A stretch of DNA of 64,000 bases from the NCBI GenBank assembly GCA_027186245.1, contig CP114492.1:3112501-3176500 (forward strand), in the 5' to 3' direction. Origin of the DNA: Coriaria nepalensis (Eukaryota > Streptophyta > Magnoliopsida > Cucurbitales > Coriariaceae). Made by a program: the position numbers and the translations under genes. Under the pieces are notes generated by a model that ran no database searches, was not told where the DNA came from, and saw only the letters and a program-made list of their open reading frames with translations. Positions 24,162 to 36,899 of the stretch are shown piece after piece (position 1 is the first letter of the stretch; each line of letters begins with the position of its first letter).

Positions 24162-25716
24162 TGTTATAGATATGGAGTTCTCTTTCACGTAATCCTTGGC
24201 AACTTCCATTTCGATTTGGCCCGATATGGAATGAACTTATAATCATATACAACATTTATTTCTTTTATCAATGGTTCTACTAATTAATATCTTTCCACAA
24301 ATACTTGAAATTCAATTTCTCAATCTGATTCTTCGTATTGAATAATCCCGGTTGTTTGCTTTTTGTTCATATAATGCATATAGAGTTGGTTGGGTCGGTT
24401 CAATGGCTTTATATGAATTAGCAGTTATAAATATTAGAAAATGTGAATAATTAAGATTTTATTTGTTTATATTTTACAAAACTCTCAACTGTATATGCAT
24501 ATCTTGTATATGCTTATTAAATAATTGTTTGTATATTTCTCTATAAATAATAATCTTGAACCACAATTAAAGTGTGGTGAATTGACAAATATTGTCATGG
24601 TATCAAAGCATTTTTTGGATTAACATCCTACATCCAATGACATTTGATTCTTCCTCCATCTCCTTCAACACCATGGTTCATCTTGTTACCATCAAAATTT
24701 ACAAGTCTCAAAATTTGTTTTGTTATGTTGATGGCTCTCACAAACAACCAATTTATACCACTTCATCTGATGACATGATTGTTCCTGATCCAAAGCTTGT
24801 TGAATGGCGGCAACCTGATCAGCTTGTCTTGAGTCTTCTTCTCTCTTCTTTGTCTGAGGAAGCTCTGAACTTACCGGTCTCACTTCCTGTCGCGAGGTAT
24901 GGTCCACTCTTGCATACTCTTTCAGTCACAGATCCATATCCCGTGAGATTCATTTGAAGGATGGACTTCAGACAATGAAGGAAGGGACTCGTAGTGTTAC
25001 TGAGTTTTCTCGTGTGTTCAAATGTCTTTGTGATAAACTAACCGCAATGGGACATCCCATGGATGATATTGATAAAGTACACTGGTATCTATGAGATGTC
25101 GGTGATGATTTTTCTCATCTTTCCACTACTCAACTCACTCTTTCACTACTTCCATGCTTCAAAGATCTTGTACCTAAAGTGGAAAGCTTTGACATTTTCA
25201 TTAAATCTCTCGAGCCCTCCTCTGGCTTTGCCACTGCTTTTACTGCTCATACTTCCTCTCACTCGAGCAAGAAGATCAAAAGCAATCACAAGCATAAATA
25301 TGACAACCACAAAGGCTATCGCCATGGTAAGAACAATAGCCGTGTTGTTCGTTGTCAGATTTGTCGCGAAAAAGGTCACTATACTTCACCATGTCTGTCT
25401 CGGTATTCATTGGGGGCGAATTCAGCAAATCTAGCTGAGGATTTTTTCCAACTGAACTCCATTCTTAATGGGGCTGAATCTGATTGTTTCACGGACAACG
25501 GTGCAAGTTGCCGATGTCTTTAGGAAGAGTATACGTTTTTTAGTTCCAAGCTCCACGTCAAAGCACCTTCCACATCGAGCTTGACGGAGGATGTTATAGA
25601 TACGAAGATCTCTTCCACGTAATCCTTAGCAACTACCTCATATCAGAAGATGTGAATAGTTAAGATTTTGTTTGTTTATATTTTACCAAAGTGCGGTAAT
25701 TTTACAAATATTATCA
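24162..25716 (+). mobile_element. short Copia element: two LTRs with gag only
   Basis: The 5' LTR is 24162-24597 (436 bp, TGTTATAGAT...ATTGTCA) and the 3' LTR is 25592-25716 (125 bp, TGTTATAGAT...ATTATCA), with two internal gaps relative to the 5' copy. The primer-binding site TGGTATCAAAGCA is at 24598-24610. A purine-rich tract GACGGAGGA abuts the 3' LTR (25583-25591). Between them lies a broken gag that stops at the first residues of protease; integrase, RT and RNase H are absent. ACAA flanks both ends (24158-24161, 25717-25720) as a likely remnant of the target duplication. Confidence 0.88.
24637..25523 (+). pseudogene. Copia gag pseudogene with zinc knuckle
   Basis: The frame from 24637 contains VHLVTIKIYKSQNLFCYVDGS, a shortened form of the Copia gag start. 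A frame change near 24900-24960 and a stop at about 25094 interrupt it. The intervening frame reads HLKDGLQTMKEGTRSVTEF and then FKCLCDKLTAMGHPMDDIDK, typical gag. The last part carries the nucleic-acid-binding knuckle CQICREKGHYTSPC (CX2CX4HX4C). TDNGAS follows, resembling the protease active site DTGAS with Asp-Thr-Gly changed to Asp-Asn-Gly, and then a stop. Confidence 0.85.
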
Positions 25717-26736
25717 ACAATCGCCCTTTGAAAAACAATCGTCTAAAGATCGTATCAATCTTACCCGGAAGAGGTACTAAGATTATGTATACGTACAAAG
25801 GAATTTCTATTTTACATTAATTTACAATTTCCTTTAAAATGGACGTGATATAAAATTTGTTTCTTCCTTATGTACGTTTGGAAAGTTTGATAATGTATTC
25901 CAATTTTTATAATTAAAAAAAAATTAAAAAAAAATCATTATTAAGAGATAATTCATGTCACAATTATTATTTCTTAATAATATAATTAATATAATTATTT
26001 TATATTTATATTTTTTTATATTTTTTTCTTATAGCTATTCGGTAATTATTTTATTAACTTATATATATATATCTCATGATTTTAATTATATATCTCGAAT
26101 AATAATATTCCGCTCTTAAAACTAAAATCTCATTTATGTGGCATTAATGATAAGTCTACATTCTAACTTCAAAAAAGAAACAATCATTTATTAAATATAT
26201 TTAAATTAATTAAATATATTTAGTTGAGAAAAAAAAAAAGGTGATTAAAATGAAAAAAAAAAAGAAAGAAATAAAAGTAATTTCTAAACCTACTTAATAT
26301 ATTTTAGTTGAGTAGCAAGAGCTAGACATAATCTATAGATCTTATGTGGTGGCCCACGCTATTAAATGAAAAAATGAACGGTTCAGATCATTTACAATTC
26401 TCTAGTACTCACTCCAGTCTCCGCCCGTCAAACTATTCACCGAAGACCATAACACCTGTCAGTTCTCATCCCTGAATGACTTTTTACCGTCTCGGTAAAA
26501 TTCCCGAATCACGCATCGAATTTCAGAACCACATGTGAGACCTGTAGCGCGTGGAATTCACGGACCGGTAGAATCTCGCTGAGCAGCTGCACAGTATGGC
26601 TTACCTGTGGCCTGTGGGTTAGAAGAAAATGGAAAGGGTTGACTTTAAGAATATCGACCGAAGGTGATGTGTGCCATTGATAGTTCGCCACGTGGAAATA
26701 AAACGGCCGAGGAGTAAATTTTGGCGCTGGTACGTT
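25717..26736. other. intergenic stretch leading into the HDG5 promoter
   Basis: The left part is AT-rich without features. From about 26400 the sequence turns GC-richer and holds a W-box-like GTTGACTT (26637-26645) and a G-box CACGTG (26689-26694), consistent with a promoter for the downstream gene. The open minus-strand frame at 26509-26751 is taken as chance. Confidence 0.5.
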
Positions 26737-26738
26737 TC

Positions 26739-26744
26739 TATAAA
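26739..26744 (+). promoter_or_regulatory. likely TATA box of the HDG5-like gene
   Basis: TATAAA in the context TTTCTATAAACGCCC, about 870 bp upstream of the start codon and just before CT/GA-rich leader sequence (26840-26930). The long gap to the ATG suggests a leader intron, which I could not delimit. Confidence 0.45.
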
Positions 26745-27303
26745 CGCCCATTTACCTCCCTTTGTATAGTAAGAAAAATTTTAAAATATTAAATTAACAT
26801 TAAATGTTGAGGGGATGATATGAACTGTAAGAAAAAGATTTTCAGAGAGAGAGCGAAGGTGAGAGAAAGTCTGTAAGAGAGAGAGGTCTTTCTTTTCTTT
26901 CATCATCTTCTTCTTCTTCTAGTCGTTGTTCATTCTCGGAGAAACACCAACAGTAGTAGGAGGGGTCGTGGTACTGGATACTCTCTTTCTCTTCTGTTTC
27001 TTTTTTTCCTCTTTTGTTAGGTTTTTTGTTTTTTGTTTTTATAATTATTTTTCAATTATTGAGCTTTTTATTTAAAACTTGAGAATCAAGTAACGCTCTT
27101 GCTTAAGCTTTTGCTGGTTTGTAGTGATAAACTGTAAGAGATGATGTCAAAACTACTGTCCGAACGGGTTATTACTCCATGAAAGCTTGTTTTGTGTTCT
27201 TCTTACTTGAGGAAATTTCTATTTTTTGTTGTAATTATCTCAATTTTAGGTTTTCCCTACATATTTCGATTTTGTTCTTGTTCCTTTTTCTGTTTTTGTT
27301 TTT

Positions 27304-27329
27304 GTGTGTGTGTGTGTGTGTGTGTGTGA
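27304..27329. repeat. (TG)n microsatellite in the HDG5 leader region
   Basis: About 13 TG units between the probable TATA box and the start codon. A second microsatellite, (AT)n, lies at about 27532-27557, roughly 50 bases before the start codon. Confidence 0.95.
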
Positions 27330-27529
27330 ATATACATTCATATAGAGGAAGGGTTCAAAATCCCGATATGAAGTTCTTTTTTATTGTTTATCAATTTATA
27401 GGAATCAAATCCCACTATGTACTCTATTCTTGATCTTTGAAAACAAAAGTGAAGCTCTTTTTTCTATTTTTTAAAACGCTTGACAGTCATAACAATAATT
27501 TTCTTAGGGGATTTGGCTAGTATTCATTA

Positions 27530-27560
<31 letters not shown>

Positions 27561-27608
27561 GGAATTAAGGAAAATCGATCGAAAGGCATAGTGGAGAAGC
27601 AGAATATC

Positions 27609-30600
27609 ATGTATGGGGATTGCCAAGTGATGTCAAGCATGGGAGGAAACGTAGGTTCCACAGAAAACCTATTTTCTTCGCCGATCCAAAACCCTAATAA
27701 TAACTTCGAGTTCATGTCCAGTATTCCTTTCCAACAGTACCCCCTTATCTCTCTTGTAAGCTCCCTCTAGTTATTAATCACAGCGTTCTTCTTTAATTGA
27801 AAAAGAAGAAAGAGTTAGTATGAGTTTATTGTTCTTTTATGTATTTATTTATTTTATTTAATGAAGTAATTTCTCATAAGTTGCAGAAAGAAGAAAGTGG
27901 GATTTTGAGATCATCTGGGAAGGAAGAAATGGAGAGTGGTGGGTCTGGAAGCGAACTACAAGCTGAAGAAAATACTGGAAATATGATTGAACAGGACAGT
28001 ACTGCTGATCAACAGAAGCTTCTCTCTAAGAAGAAACAATATCATCGTCACACCGCTCGCCAGATCCAACAGATGGAAGCGTACGTAGATATACCTATAT
28101 AATTCATTTCATTATGTTTGAATTAATTAATTTGGTCCATAAATGAAACTCTAATCATCATTTATCCAATTGCTTTTCTTATAGCAAAACCCATTTAGTT
28201 TTGGAAATTTTAAGGTTTGGGAAGGGTGGGAGAAAATAGTTATACCTATTATTTAGCGCTTTAATCTTTCTATATGTTTGTAGGCAATATTATTATATGT
28301 ATATATAATTAATGTCAATGTGCTTATTGTATGATAATGGCTGTTTTTTGTACTGTACAGATTGTTTAAGGAATGTCCCCACCCAGATGATAAGCAAAAG
28401 ATGAGATTAAGCCAAGATCTTGGCCTTAAACCCCGCCAAGTCAAGTTCTGGTTCCAAAACCGAAGGACCCAGATGAAGGTACGTTACTCGCTACACTTGA
28501 CTCTCACTAAAATTATCATACACAACCAGTATACATATACAAAATGAAATTTACTTATTTGATGGATAATTTACACTTTACACCTATTTTTTAATAGTGT
28601 ATAATTATTCTTACCCAACTAACCAGTAGTGATTTTCCTTCTCCTAAATAAAATTAAAAAAATCATAATTTTTTTTTCTTTTTTTCCTGACAAGATTTCA
28701 CTTTCAACATGGAAGAAAAACCCTAGGAAAAAAATATATATCTGCAAAGCCTATTAAATGACATTATTAAGCGTTGGAGATGCTTGGAGTACAGCTCTTG
28801 TGCATTTTCTCCAGCTCGATTTCCCAGAGAGCGACCCAAAATTAATTAACTACTCACATTTACAACAATTTACAAAAAAGAAAAAAAAATAATAATAAGA
28901 AAGCCTCAATTTGAGCTGGGAAAGTAAACCTGGGTTCATATTCAATTAATAGCCACCATCATCATTATATATATATATTTTTTAAAAGGAGTAATTACAA
29001 TTAGGGGAGAAGGAGTCAGTAAATCAGATTACTTAATGGGTTGGGTGGTATGGTTTTAATCACAGTCTGTATTTCTCTATAAATGTAGGCTTCTGGCACG
29101 AGTGTTTCCCTAATTGGTGCCATCAAATTAATGACCCCTATAGCTTTTAATCTGGCGTTTCAGTGATCAGTGTCATTATTTATGACACCAAAATTGAATG
29201 ATTTACAGTACTAAGTAGGTATGATACGGGTGTGGGATTGATTGTGTAATAACTTTTAGTAACGTTTCCACTAATTTGATGGACTAATTGTGGTAATGCA
29301 AATAATGCAATAGATATGTTTAATTAGAGAATCATATTATAACGTTATAAGCTTATAGATAATGATTTGCAATTTTTTTTTTAATTCACAGGCACAGCAG
29401 GACCGAGCAGAAAATGCAATACTAAGAGCAGAGAATGAGAGCTTGAAGAATGAGAATTACAAATTACAAACGGCCATCAGAAGTATAATGTGCCCTAATT
29501 GTGGTGATCATGGCATCCTTGGAGAACCTAACTTGGACGATGAGCAACTTCACCTTGAAAATGCTCGCCTGAGAGAAGAGGTGTGTACATCCTGTCAATT
29601 TGTGAATGTAGAAAATGGTTTTTACATCAGTTTTAGTAACTTAGGAATGTGTCATGCTTTATGTCGATTAATGGAATCATGATGAGTATATCACTACAAA
29701 AAATAAGCGATTTGGCAGCATTTTTTCGAGGTGACGTATATGCGCACCGCTAACTGGTCTGTTTTTTATAGTATATGCTACATTACATGTTTAATATTCC
29801 TTCGAAAATGGTTTCCATGTAACATTTACATATTTCTATGAATGATTTAGTGAATATACATTGCAATATCATGTGATATAACCATGAATGATTGTTAACA
29901 GTTGGAGCGAGTTTGTTGTTTGACGTCAAGATACTCTGGCCGGCCGATGCAAATTATGAGTCCTTCTCCACAATTCATGCCCTCATCATTGGATTTAGAC
30001 ATTAACGTATATTCAAGGAAATTTCAAGACCCAATCAATGTCTCTTCAACTCATCATCATGACTTTATGTCCTCACCAATGCCTCCTAATTTGGTCCCTA
30101 GTACTAGTACTCATGATCATCATCAAGCTTCAAGCTATGCTCATCATGATCAAAATGGTATGACCCTAATATTAATGGAAGAGGAAAAACCACTTGCAAA
30201 TGAGCTTGCTGTTTCTTCCATGAATGAATTCGTCAAGATGTGTCAAGCCAGTGACCCTCTTTGGATTAGAGATAATGAGAGTGGTAAAGAAGTCCTTAAT
30301 GTGGAAGAGCATGTTAGATTATTTCCATGGCCATTGAACCATCTCAAACAACATTCTAATGAGTTGAGGACCGAAGCTACCCGTGATAGTGCTGTCGTTA
30401 TAATGAATAGCGTCACTCTTGTTGATGCTTTCCTCGATGCTGTAAGTCCGATACGTAAATGCTAGCTTTTTGTGTTTAAATTATCAGATAGATGTCTCAA
30501 GAGATTAAATTTCTAAGCTCGATTTCTTATTTTTCATATGTTGAAATATCTTTAATAAATATTAATAATAATAAATTGTAGGGTAAATGGATGGAGTTGT

Positions 30601-31936
30601 TTCCTTCAATTGTTGCAAGAGCAAAAACTGTTCAGGTGATCTCACCAAGTTCTTCAGCTAGTGGTTCCCTTCAGCTGGTATGCCCTTATTTCTTTCTAAT
30701 TATTTTTTTAATAAACCAACGTTTATACAAAATGCTTTCCAAAAGTATCAATCTTATGTAATAGATACATGACAAGTCTGATTAGATTAACTCCTAAATA
30801 GAAGGTCTCAAGTGAATAAATGATGTTTGGTCACATAATTATTGTATCATGTGATATTACCACAGTATACTATTTGTTACATGATTAGATAAATGGGTTA
30901 ACTTCATTTACTTGTTACATGATTTGTGTTAATGTACCTGTTATAATTGGGCAGATGTATGCAGAATTGCAAGTACTTTCACCATTGGTACCAACTCGAG
31001 AGGCATATTTTCTTCGCTATTGCCAGCAGAATGCCGAAGAGGGAACATGGGCAATCGTCGATTTTCCGATCGATAGTTTCCATGACAATCTTCAACCTTC
31101 ATTCCCCAAATACAAGAGAAGGCCTTCTGGTTGCATTATCCAAGATATGCCTAATGGTTACTCAAGGGTTCGTCTTAATTTCAAACTTTCGAAATTATGA
31201 CATTAATTTTCATAAAAGTAACTGAGCACGTATGTGTATATAGTCCAAATAATGGCATGGTAACCATATTCCTCAAGTTAGTAATTAGTAAAGTTTCTTG
31301 TCTAATGATTCATTCTTACATTTCTTATTTATTTTTGACAGGTTACATGGTTAGAGCATGCAGAGATAGAGGAGAAGCCTGTTCATCAGATATTTAGTGA
31401 ATTAGTGTATAGTGGGATGGCGTTTGGAGCCAAACGCTGGTTAGCTGTTTTACAGCGACAATGTGAGAGGATGGCAAGCCTCATGGCTAGAAATATTTCT
31501 GATCTTGGAGGTTCGTTTTTTCTTCCCTAGCCATAAAAGCCTCTAATCTACTTTCATTTGTGTATACACAAATCCTATGATTATAGATCAATGTAGGTTA
31601 GCTAGAAGCAATGATATATATCTTGATTACATTTTCTTTGTACATATTTATATGTAGTGATACCATCCCCAGAAGCAAGAAAAATCTTAATGAAACTAGC
31701 ACAAAGGATGATAAGAACATTCAGTGTCAGCATGAGCACTTCGGGCGGGCAGTCATGGACGGCTATATCGAACTCTCCGGATGACACAGTTAGAATCACG
31801 ACAAGAAAAGTTGTGGAACCCGGTCAACCAACCGGAGTTATTCTCAGTGCCGTTTCCACCACTTGGCTTCCTTATTCTCATTCTCATGTTTTCGATTTCC
31901 TTAGAGATGAACGCCGTAGATCTCAGGTATATAATC

Positions 31937-31984
<48 letters not shown>

Positions 31985-32757
31985 CATATATCATATCTAA
32001 GAGTGACTGATCGGTTGTATGAATTTTTAGATTTTACTAATAAGTCCGGTTTGTTTTGCAGTTGGAGGTGCTGTCTAATGGAAATTCTTTACATGAGGTG
32101 GCTCACATTGCCAATGGCTCTCATCCTGGAAATTGTATTTCTCTCCTTCGCATTAATGTAAGTTTCATTTTCTTGTTTTAAAAATTTTCAATTAGCTAAC
32201 AACCTATTAGTCTCGTTTTCTTGTTCACTTACTTTGATTTCTACATTTTTATTTTAAAATTTCTTTTGCATGGACCCAAAAAATAAATTAAGCAGGTAGC
32301 AAGCAACTCATCCCAACAAGTAGAACTAATGCTACAAGAGAGCTGCACCGACCAATCAGGAAGCCTCGTGGTCTACACCACCATAGACGTTGACTCGATC
32401 CAGCGGGCAATGAACGGCGACGACCCCTCATTCATTCCTCTCCTTCCATTAGGGTTTGTAATAGTACCTTTTGGATCTTCTACAAATGACAACAGCATGA
32501 TTACAGCGCCACCACCATCCGATCACGATGGTGTGGGAGTCTCCTCTGCCACCCCGGCTGGGAATTCTTCCAGTTGCCTTTTGACGGTGGGGCTGCAAGT
32601 TCTTGCTAGCACAATCGCGTCATCAAAACTAAACCTCTCTAGTGTGAACGCAATCAACAACCATTTGTGTAACACGGTCCATCAGATCAATGCTGTTCTT
32701 AATTCCGGAAGCTGTGCCAGCACTGAACCGGCCAGTTCATTGGCCAAGGAATTATAG
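27609..32757 (+). CDS. HDG5: class IV HD-ZIP transcription factor, HDG5-like
   Basis: Eleven coding exons: 27609-27755, 27887-28080, 28361-28478, 29392-29580, 29902-30441, 30582-30677, 30955-31167, 31342-31510, 31658-31926, 32062-32157, 32296-32757. All introns are GT-AG and phases fit, giving 830 residues, close to the Arabidopsis HDG5 length as I recall it. The homeodomain is at about 97-156 (recognition helix [14 protein letters not shown]). Next comes the zipper-loop-zipper with the CPNC cysteine pair, then a START domain at about 305-545 and the conserved HD-SAD C-terminal region ([17 protein letters not shown]). Class IV factors are nuclear and bind L1-box-like sites in epidermal genes. 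The start [10 protein letters not shown] is followed by family-like sequence. HDG4 is the nearest alternative; the order of neighbours also favours the HDG5/HDG4 lineage. No damage was seen. Confidence 0.95.
31938..31981. repeat. (AT)n microsatellite in HDG5 intron 9
   Basis: About 20 AT units starting roughly 12 bases after the donor site at 31927 in a 135-base intron. Confidence 0.95.
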
Positions 32758-32891
32758 GTTGCCCACCAAAATATCCCTCTTGACCTAGTTATATAACTGA
32801 TTACGGTTTGGTAACTAGTCTCTTAAACATTTTGTCTTTAAAATAAGATCAGATCATGATGGGTGCTTTGGTTAGGACGATGATGTCATTT

Positions 32892-32962
32892 CATTGATCA
32901 ACTGTTTAGTGTTACATTTTCTTGGAGTTAAGTACTTTTACAAATTAAACAGTTGATCAATG
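32892..32962. repeat. 17-bp perfect inverted repeat downstream of HDG5
   Basis: CATTGATCAACTGTTTA (32892-32908) and TAAACAGTTGATCAATG (32946-32962) flank a 37-base loop, 135 bases after the HDG5 stop and probably in its 3' UTR. A transcript could fold into a hairpin here. It may be a small transposon relic or a 3' UTR structure; the sequence does not decide. Confidence 0.9.
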
Positions 32963-34599
32963 GGATAATGTAATTGGTCTCTTAGAGTATCCCATTATGA
33001 ATGATCTTGAGGGCCATTTTTTTTTTCTTTTCTTTTTGTGTGTGTGTGCTGGTAGGGTAATTTATTTTGTAAGTTGGGGGGTTGAATTGCAAATAAATTA
33101 GGTAAGAGGGATATTTTTGTGAAGTAACTAATTAATATTGAAGAGGGTAGCTGTTGGGTAGATTGGGCAGTGTGGGAAGAACCAGCGGTGTGTTATGCAC
33201 ATTTAATGGGTAGCTTGATCAGATATGGGTGGATGTGTGATCAGAAAAGGTAATTAGAGTGTGCGTGTAGGGTTGTAGTGGGAGTCAAGAGCGCACCAGA
33301 TAGGACCCTTGCTTTCTGGGCAGGCTTAATAAGTACTGAATGCAAAATTAATGGGGGGTCTCACCGGTAAGCAAGGGTGGTGGTTCGGGCATTGACTTCT
33401 TCTTTTTTATTATATATAATCATTATTGTTCTATTATTATCAGTCAGAACCTGGATTTTTCTTTGTTCTACTTCGGGAAAATTTATTGTTATATTATGTC
33501 TTTTTGAAGTATTGTTCCAGGTTGTACTACATCTCTCTTTATCCGCTGCTAAGTTTTATTGTGTTCTATTTGTGCATGGGCATTGACTTTAGTCACTTTA
33601 ATTACCTTCATGATTTACGCCTTCTTCTCTAAATTCAACTTCTGATATGGAGCTACTCTCGTATCAAACAAATCACAAGTTTCTACAAACTTCACATTAT
33701 TATATGTCTAAACTTGCATTTTTTTTCCCCGCAATAAGAGTTCAAAAAACGGAATCTATCGTCAAAAGGAGAAATTATTTCTTGGACTTGGTCAGGGCTG
33801 GAAACTGGTGTAACTTTTTTCAAACCCTTTTCATTTGTCACGTTTTTTAGAATGAGAAAATGGACGTTAATGTAGATCAATCCATTCAAATAAATGTTGT
33901 TTTTTGTACAAGAGGTTCATAGCCTCCCTCTACTAAGAGAGAAAAACAATATGATGGTCAGGAATTTTCATCTAAGAAAAATGATTTCAACGTTAGAAAA
34001 TTGAGTGAAATTCAATTGGTAACCAATAAAAAAATTACCGATGGAATTAAGCAGATTGAATCGGTCGATTTTTGGTTAGTGTCGGATAATTTGCTGATTT
34101 TCTCTTTCCTCATGTTTAAGGCATATATAGGATGAATAAAAAATGGCATTAGTGTTCTTACACATTAATATACTCCATTCCTACAATTATACAGTATAGG
34201 AAGATATGCATGGTGACTCAACTTTCATCATTTCCGAACTTTGCCCTACACCACTTTAGATTAAAATACGATTAGAGGAAAACTTGGCCACATAGAACAC
34301 TAAAGATAAATATGCGTCTATGCGCGGAGCGAGAAAAAAGTTTAGAAGAGGTAAAACATATATTATATGAAAATAATTGGGGACAAACATAGATTTTTTT
34401 ACTAAATTTCAAGAATTTATTTTTAAAATTTTAATTATTTAAGCTAAAATCCTAATTTTTAAATAAGTTTGAAGATGCCTAATGTTAGATTTATCTTAAT
34501 TGAACTTTATTGACACTAAAATTTTATTGACGTATAGCGAAAGATGATTGGCTAATAATTTGAAATAAATTGAAATAAGCTAATGAGAATCAGCTGAGT
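32963..34599. other. HDG5 3' region and intergenic sequence, no gene seen
   Basis: A TG microsatellite at about 33037-33048. Short frames at 33377-33850 are phenylalanine- and leucine-rich from T-rich composition and are not supported. Confidence 0.5.
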
Positions 34600-35460
34600 A
34601 TACCAATCGATCGACCGATCAAATCGACTAATTAAAAGATAAGTTTGACTGATTTAATATAAAATTTGGCCAACATGAAGTATTTGACTTTGTCAAATTC
34701 GGCCAAAAGGAATTTTCCGTTAGAAGAGTACGAAATTTCACAAGGATTTATGAGACGACAAAAAACTGGTCGTAAATTATTTATACAATAATCAATCAAG
34801 GTTCAATCTCAATCGTCTGGAGAAAAAATAAATCAAAATCTCACTTGATTAAGGATTTGATTTCATCTCGTACTGTCATGAAGTTCGACCGAAATGACCT
34901 TGGAAGAAGCAAAAATGGGCCAAGCTCATGAAGTGTCAAAAGTAGAACCAATTGTCCCCAACAAGTGGCAAAGAATCCTCTCATAATTCCCATTTTCAGC
35001 TAAGTGGAATGGTTGGCTGAATATGATAGTTTATTAGACCAAAAGTAATCTAAATTCGGCCAATAAATAAGGGAATTCGGCCAAGCTTGAAGAAGCTTAA
35101 GGCGAGACCCATTTTTCTCAAAAAAGTGCATCGAGGGGACCATTTTAGCTAAGAGGGTTGGCTAAATTTTTAGCATAGTGAGCCGATTTTTTAGGTTTGT
35201 TGACTGAAAAATAGAAAGAGTGAGAGGGAAGAAGTCAAGACTAACTTGGACACAAAATGGACTACATTCGGTCTAAAATAGGACCGTTGGAAGTCAAATT
35301 TCTCTTAAAAAAAAGGAGAAATGTGGCCAGTGAAGTGGGTGGCCTTTTTTGGGTGTGGGAATCAAGTTTTTGGTCAAAAGTTAATTACTATTTTTCCCTT
35401 TTGGTTGCCTATAAATAAAATGCTTAGGTTAGGCAAAAATTTATCAATTTGATCAATCAA
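34600..35460 (+). mobile_element. LTR-like region, plus orientation
   Basis: Repeated TTCGGCCAA-type words, then GCCTATAAATAAAATG (a TATA-like box at about 35409-35416), then leader-like sequence with GATCAATCAATCATCATC. The style resembles the 4.0-5.0 kb region. No LTR pair or coding domain was found and the limits are uncertain. Confidence 0.3.
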
Positions 35461-35529
35461 TCATCATCATCACTCGATCAACTATCAATCTAGACTTTGT
35501 CAAAGGCTCATTTAGTCTAATTAAGTGAA

Positions 35530-36899
35530 CAATGGTTATTACTCATCACCTATGGCAGGTCATTCATTGGGCTTGTAGCCCCAATTATTCAATTAACATT
35601 TTAATTAACTTAACCTATGAAATATAATTAACAAATTGGCACATTAACCCTTTAATGTCTAATTACTAATTATGGACATTCATGGCAGTTTTATAATTAA
35701 ATAAATAGTGCCGATGTAAATTATTAATTTCTAATTAAATTAATATCATGCTAAGTTGTGCTAGCAGAACAACGTGACATTATATTTAATAAATTAATAA
35801 TTTACTATTTTGTTCTTATAGTCATACTATAAGACAAATTATGATTTTACCCCTAAAATCAAAATAGTTTGTTTTCCTTATCCTCGTCTAAACTTAATTG
35901 AGTTATTTCTGAACTTTGATTAGTGTGAATGATTATGTTCTATATCATGTTGGTTTAGTTTGGTAGGAGGATCTCATAATATTTTATGATTTTACCGAAT
36001 TCATAATTAGTTTGGTTAGCTTTAAAGCATTTTTTGAACGAAATAGTTAATTCAATAATCTCATGATTAATTAACTTAAACCTCCTAGCCAAGATTAACT
36101 TTAGCAAAGTGTCAAGGCTACCCGAGATATGAGAAATAAGCATCTTCTAAAAGAACCTGTTGTGACTAACAACCATACAATAACTATCCTTTCATCTAGC
36201 CAATATCCCGATTCATTTTATGGCATGGTTTAATTGTTAAATCCTAATAAATAATCATTTGAAATGTTATATCTTTAATGAACATAAACAATAGATTTAA
36301 TGAAATTCTTTTCGTACCATACTATCTTGTAAGGATTTCCTTGTTCAATAAAGTATACAACTCATAAGACTAATTTTAAAATAGGGAAGTGATGGATTCC
36401 ATCTTGGTCACTCACAACCTTCACATACAATATTTTATACCTAACGTTTCACTCTGATTCACCCTTGGCTAAGGTTTAATTGAATCATGTCAAATTATAA
36501 AACCTAGCACATAAGATATCATGGTGATCTCAGGTGTAAATAGTCACTAGATAATTCTCATTAACAATTAGTATTATTAACATAGAGAGTTATTTAAGTG
36601 TCATGTTTGGTACTCTTAATCTCTAGTAACCACCCACATACTTATCCTAAAGTTTAACTAACATCAATGGTCATGAGAACAACCATCATAAATATTTTAG
36701 GAGATAATCTATGTGATAGTCTATTCAAGTTATCAATATCTCTCTTGATAATCCTATAACTATGAACAATTCGTATTTTATGCTTTAAGCAGCTTGCATC
36801 TTTACTAACATGATTTTTATCATGGTTTGAAGCACATAACTAAGACACTAGACTTTATCATGATATGTAATAAATGAACATATAATATTAATTCCAACA
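35530..36899 (-). mobile_element. Copia LTR, inverted relative of the 5.2-7.2 kb LTR
   Basis: On the minus strand it starts TGTTGGAATTAATATTATA at 36899 and then follows the 5.2-7.2 kb LTR block by block: GAGATATTGATAAC, GACTAT...ATTATC, GATGTTAGTT, AATTGTTAATGAGA, GAGATCACCA and AGGGTGAATCA. Similarity fades before the LTR end, so its 3' part is lost or too diverged. Confidence 0.55.

Noticed and set aside
26509..26751. 80-codon minus-strand frame
   Set aside because: It overlaps the probable HDG5 promoter (G-box, TATA box) and has no family features.
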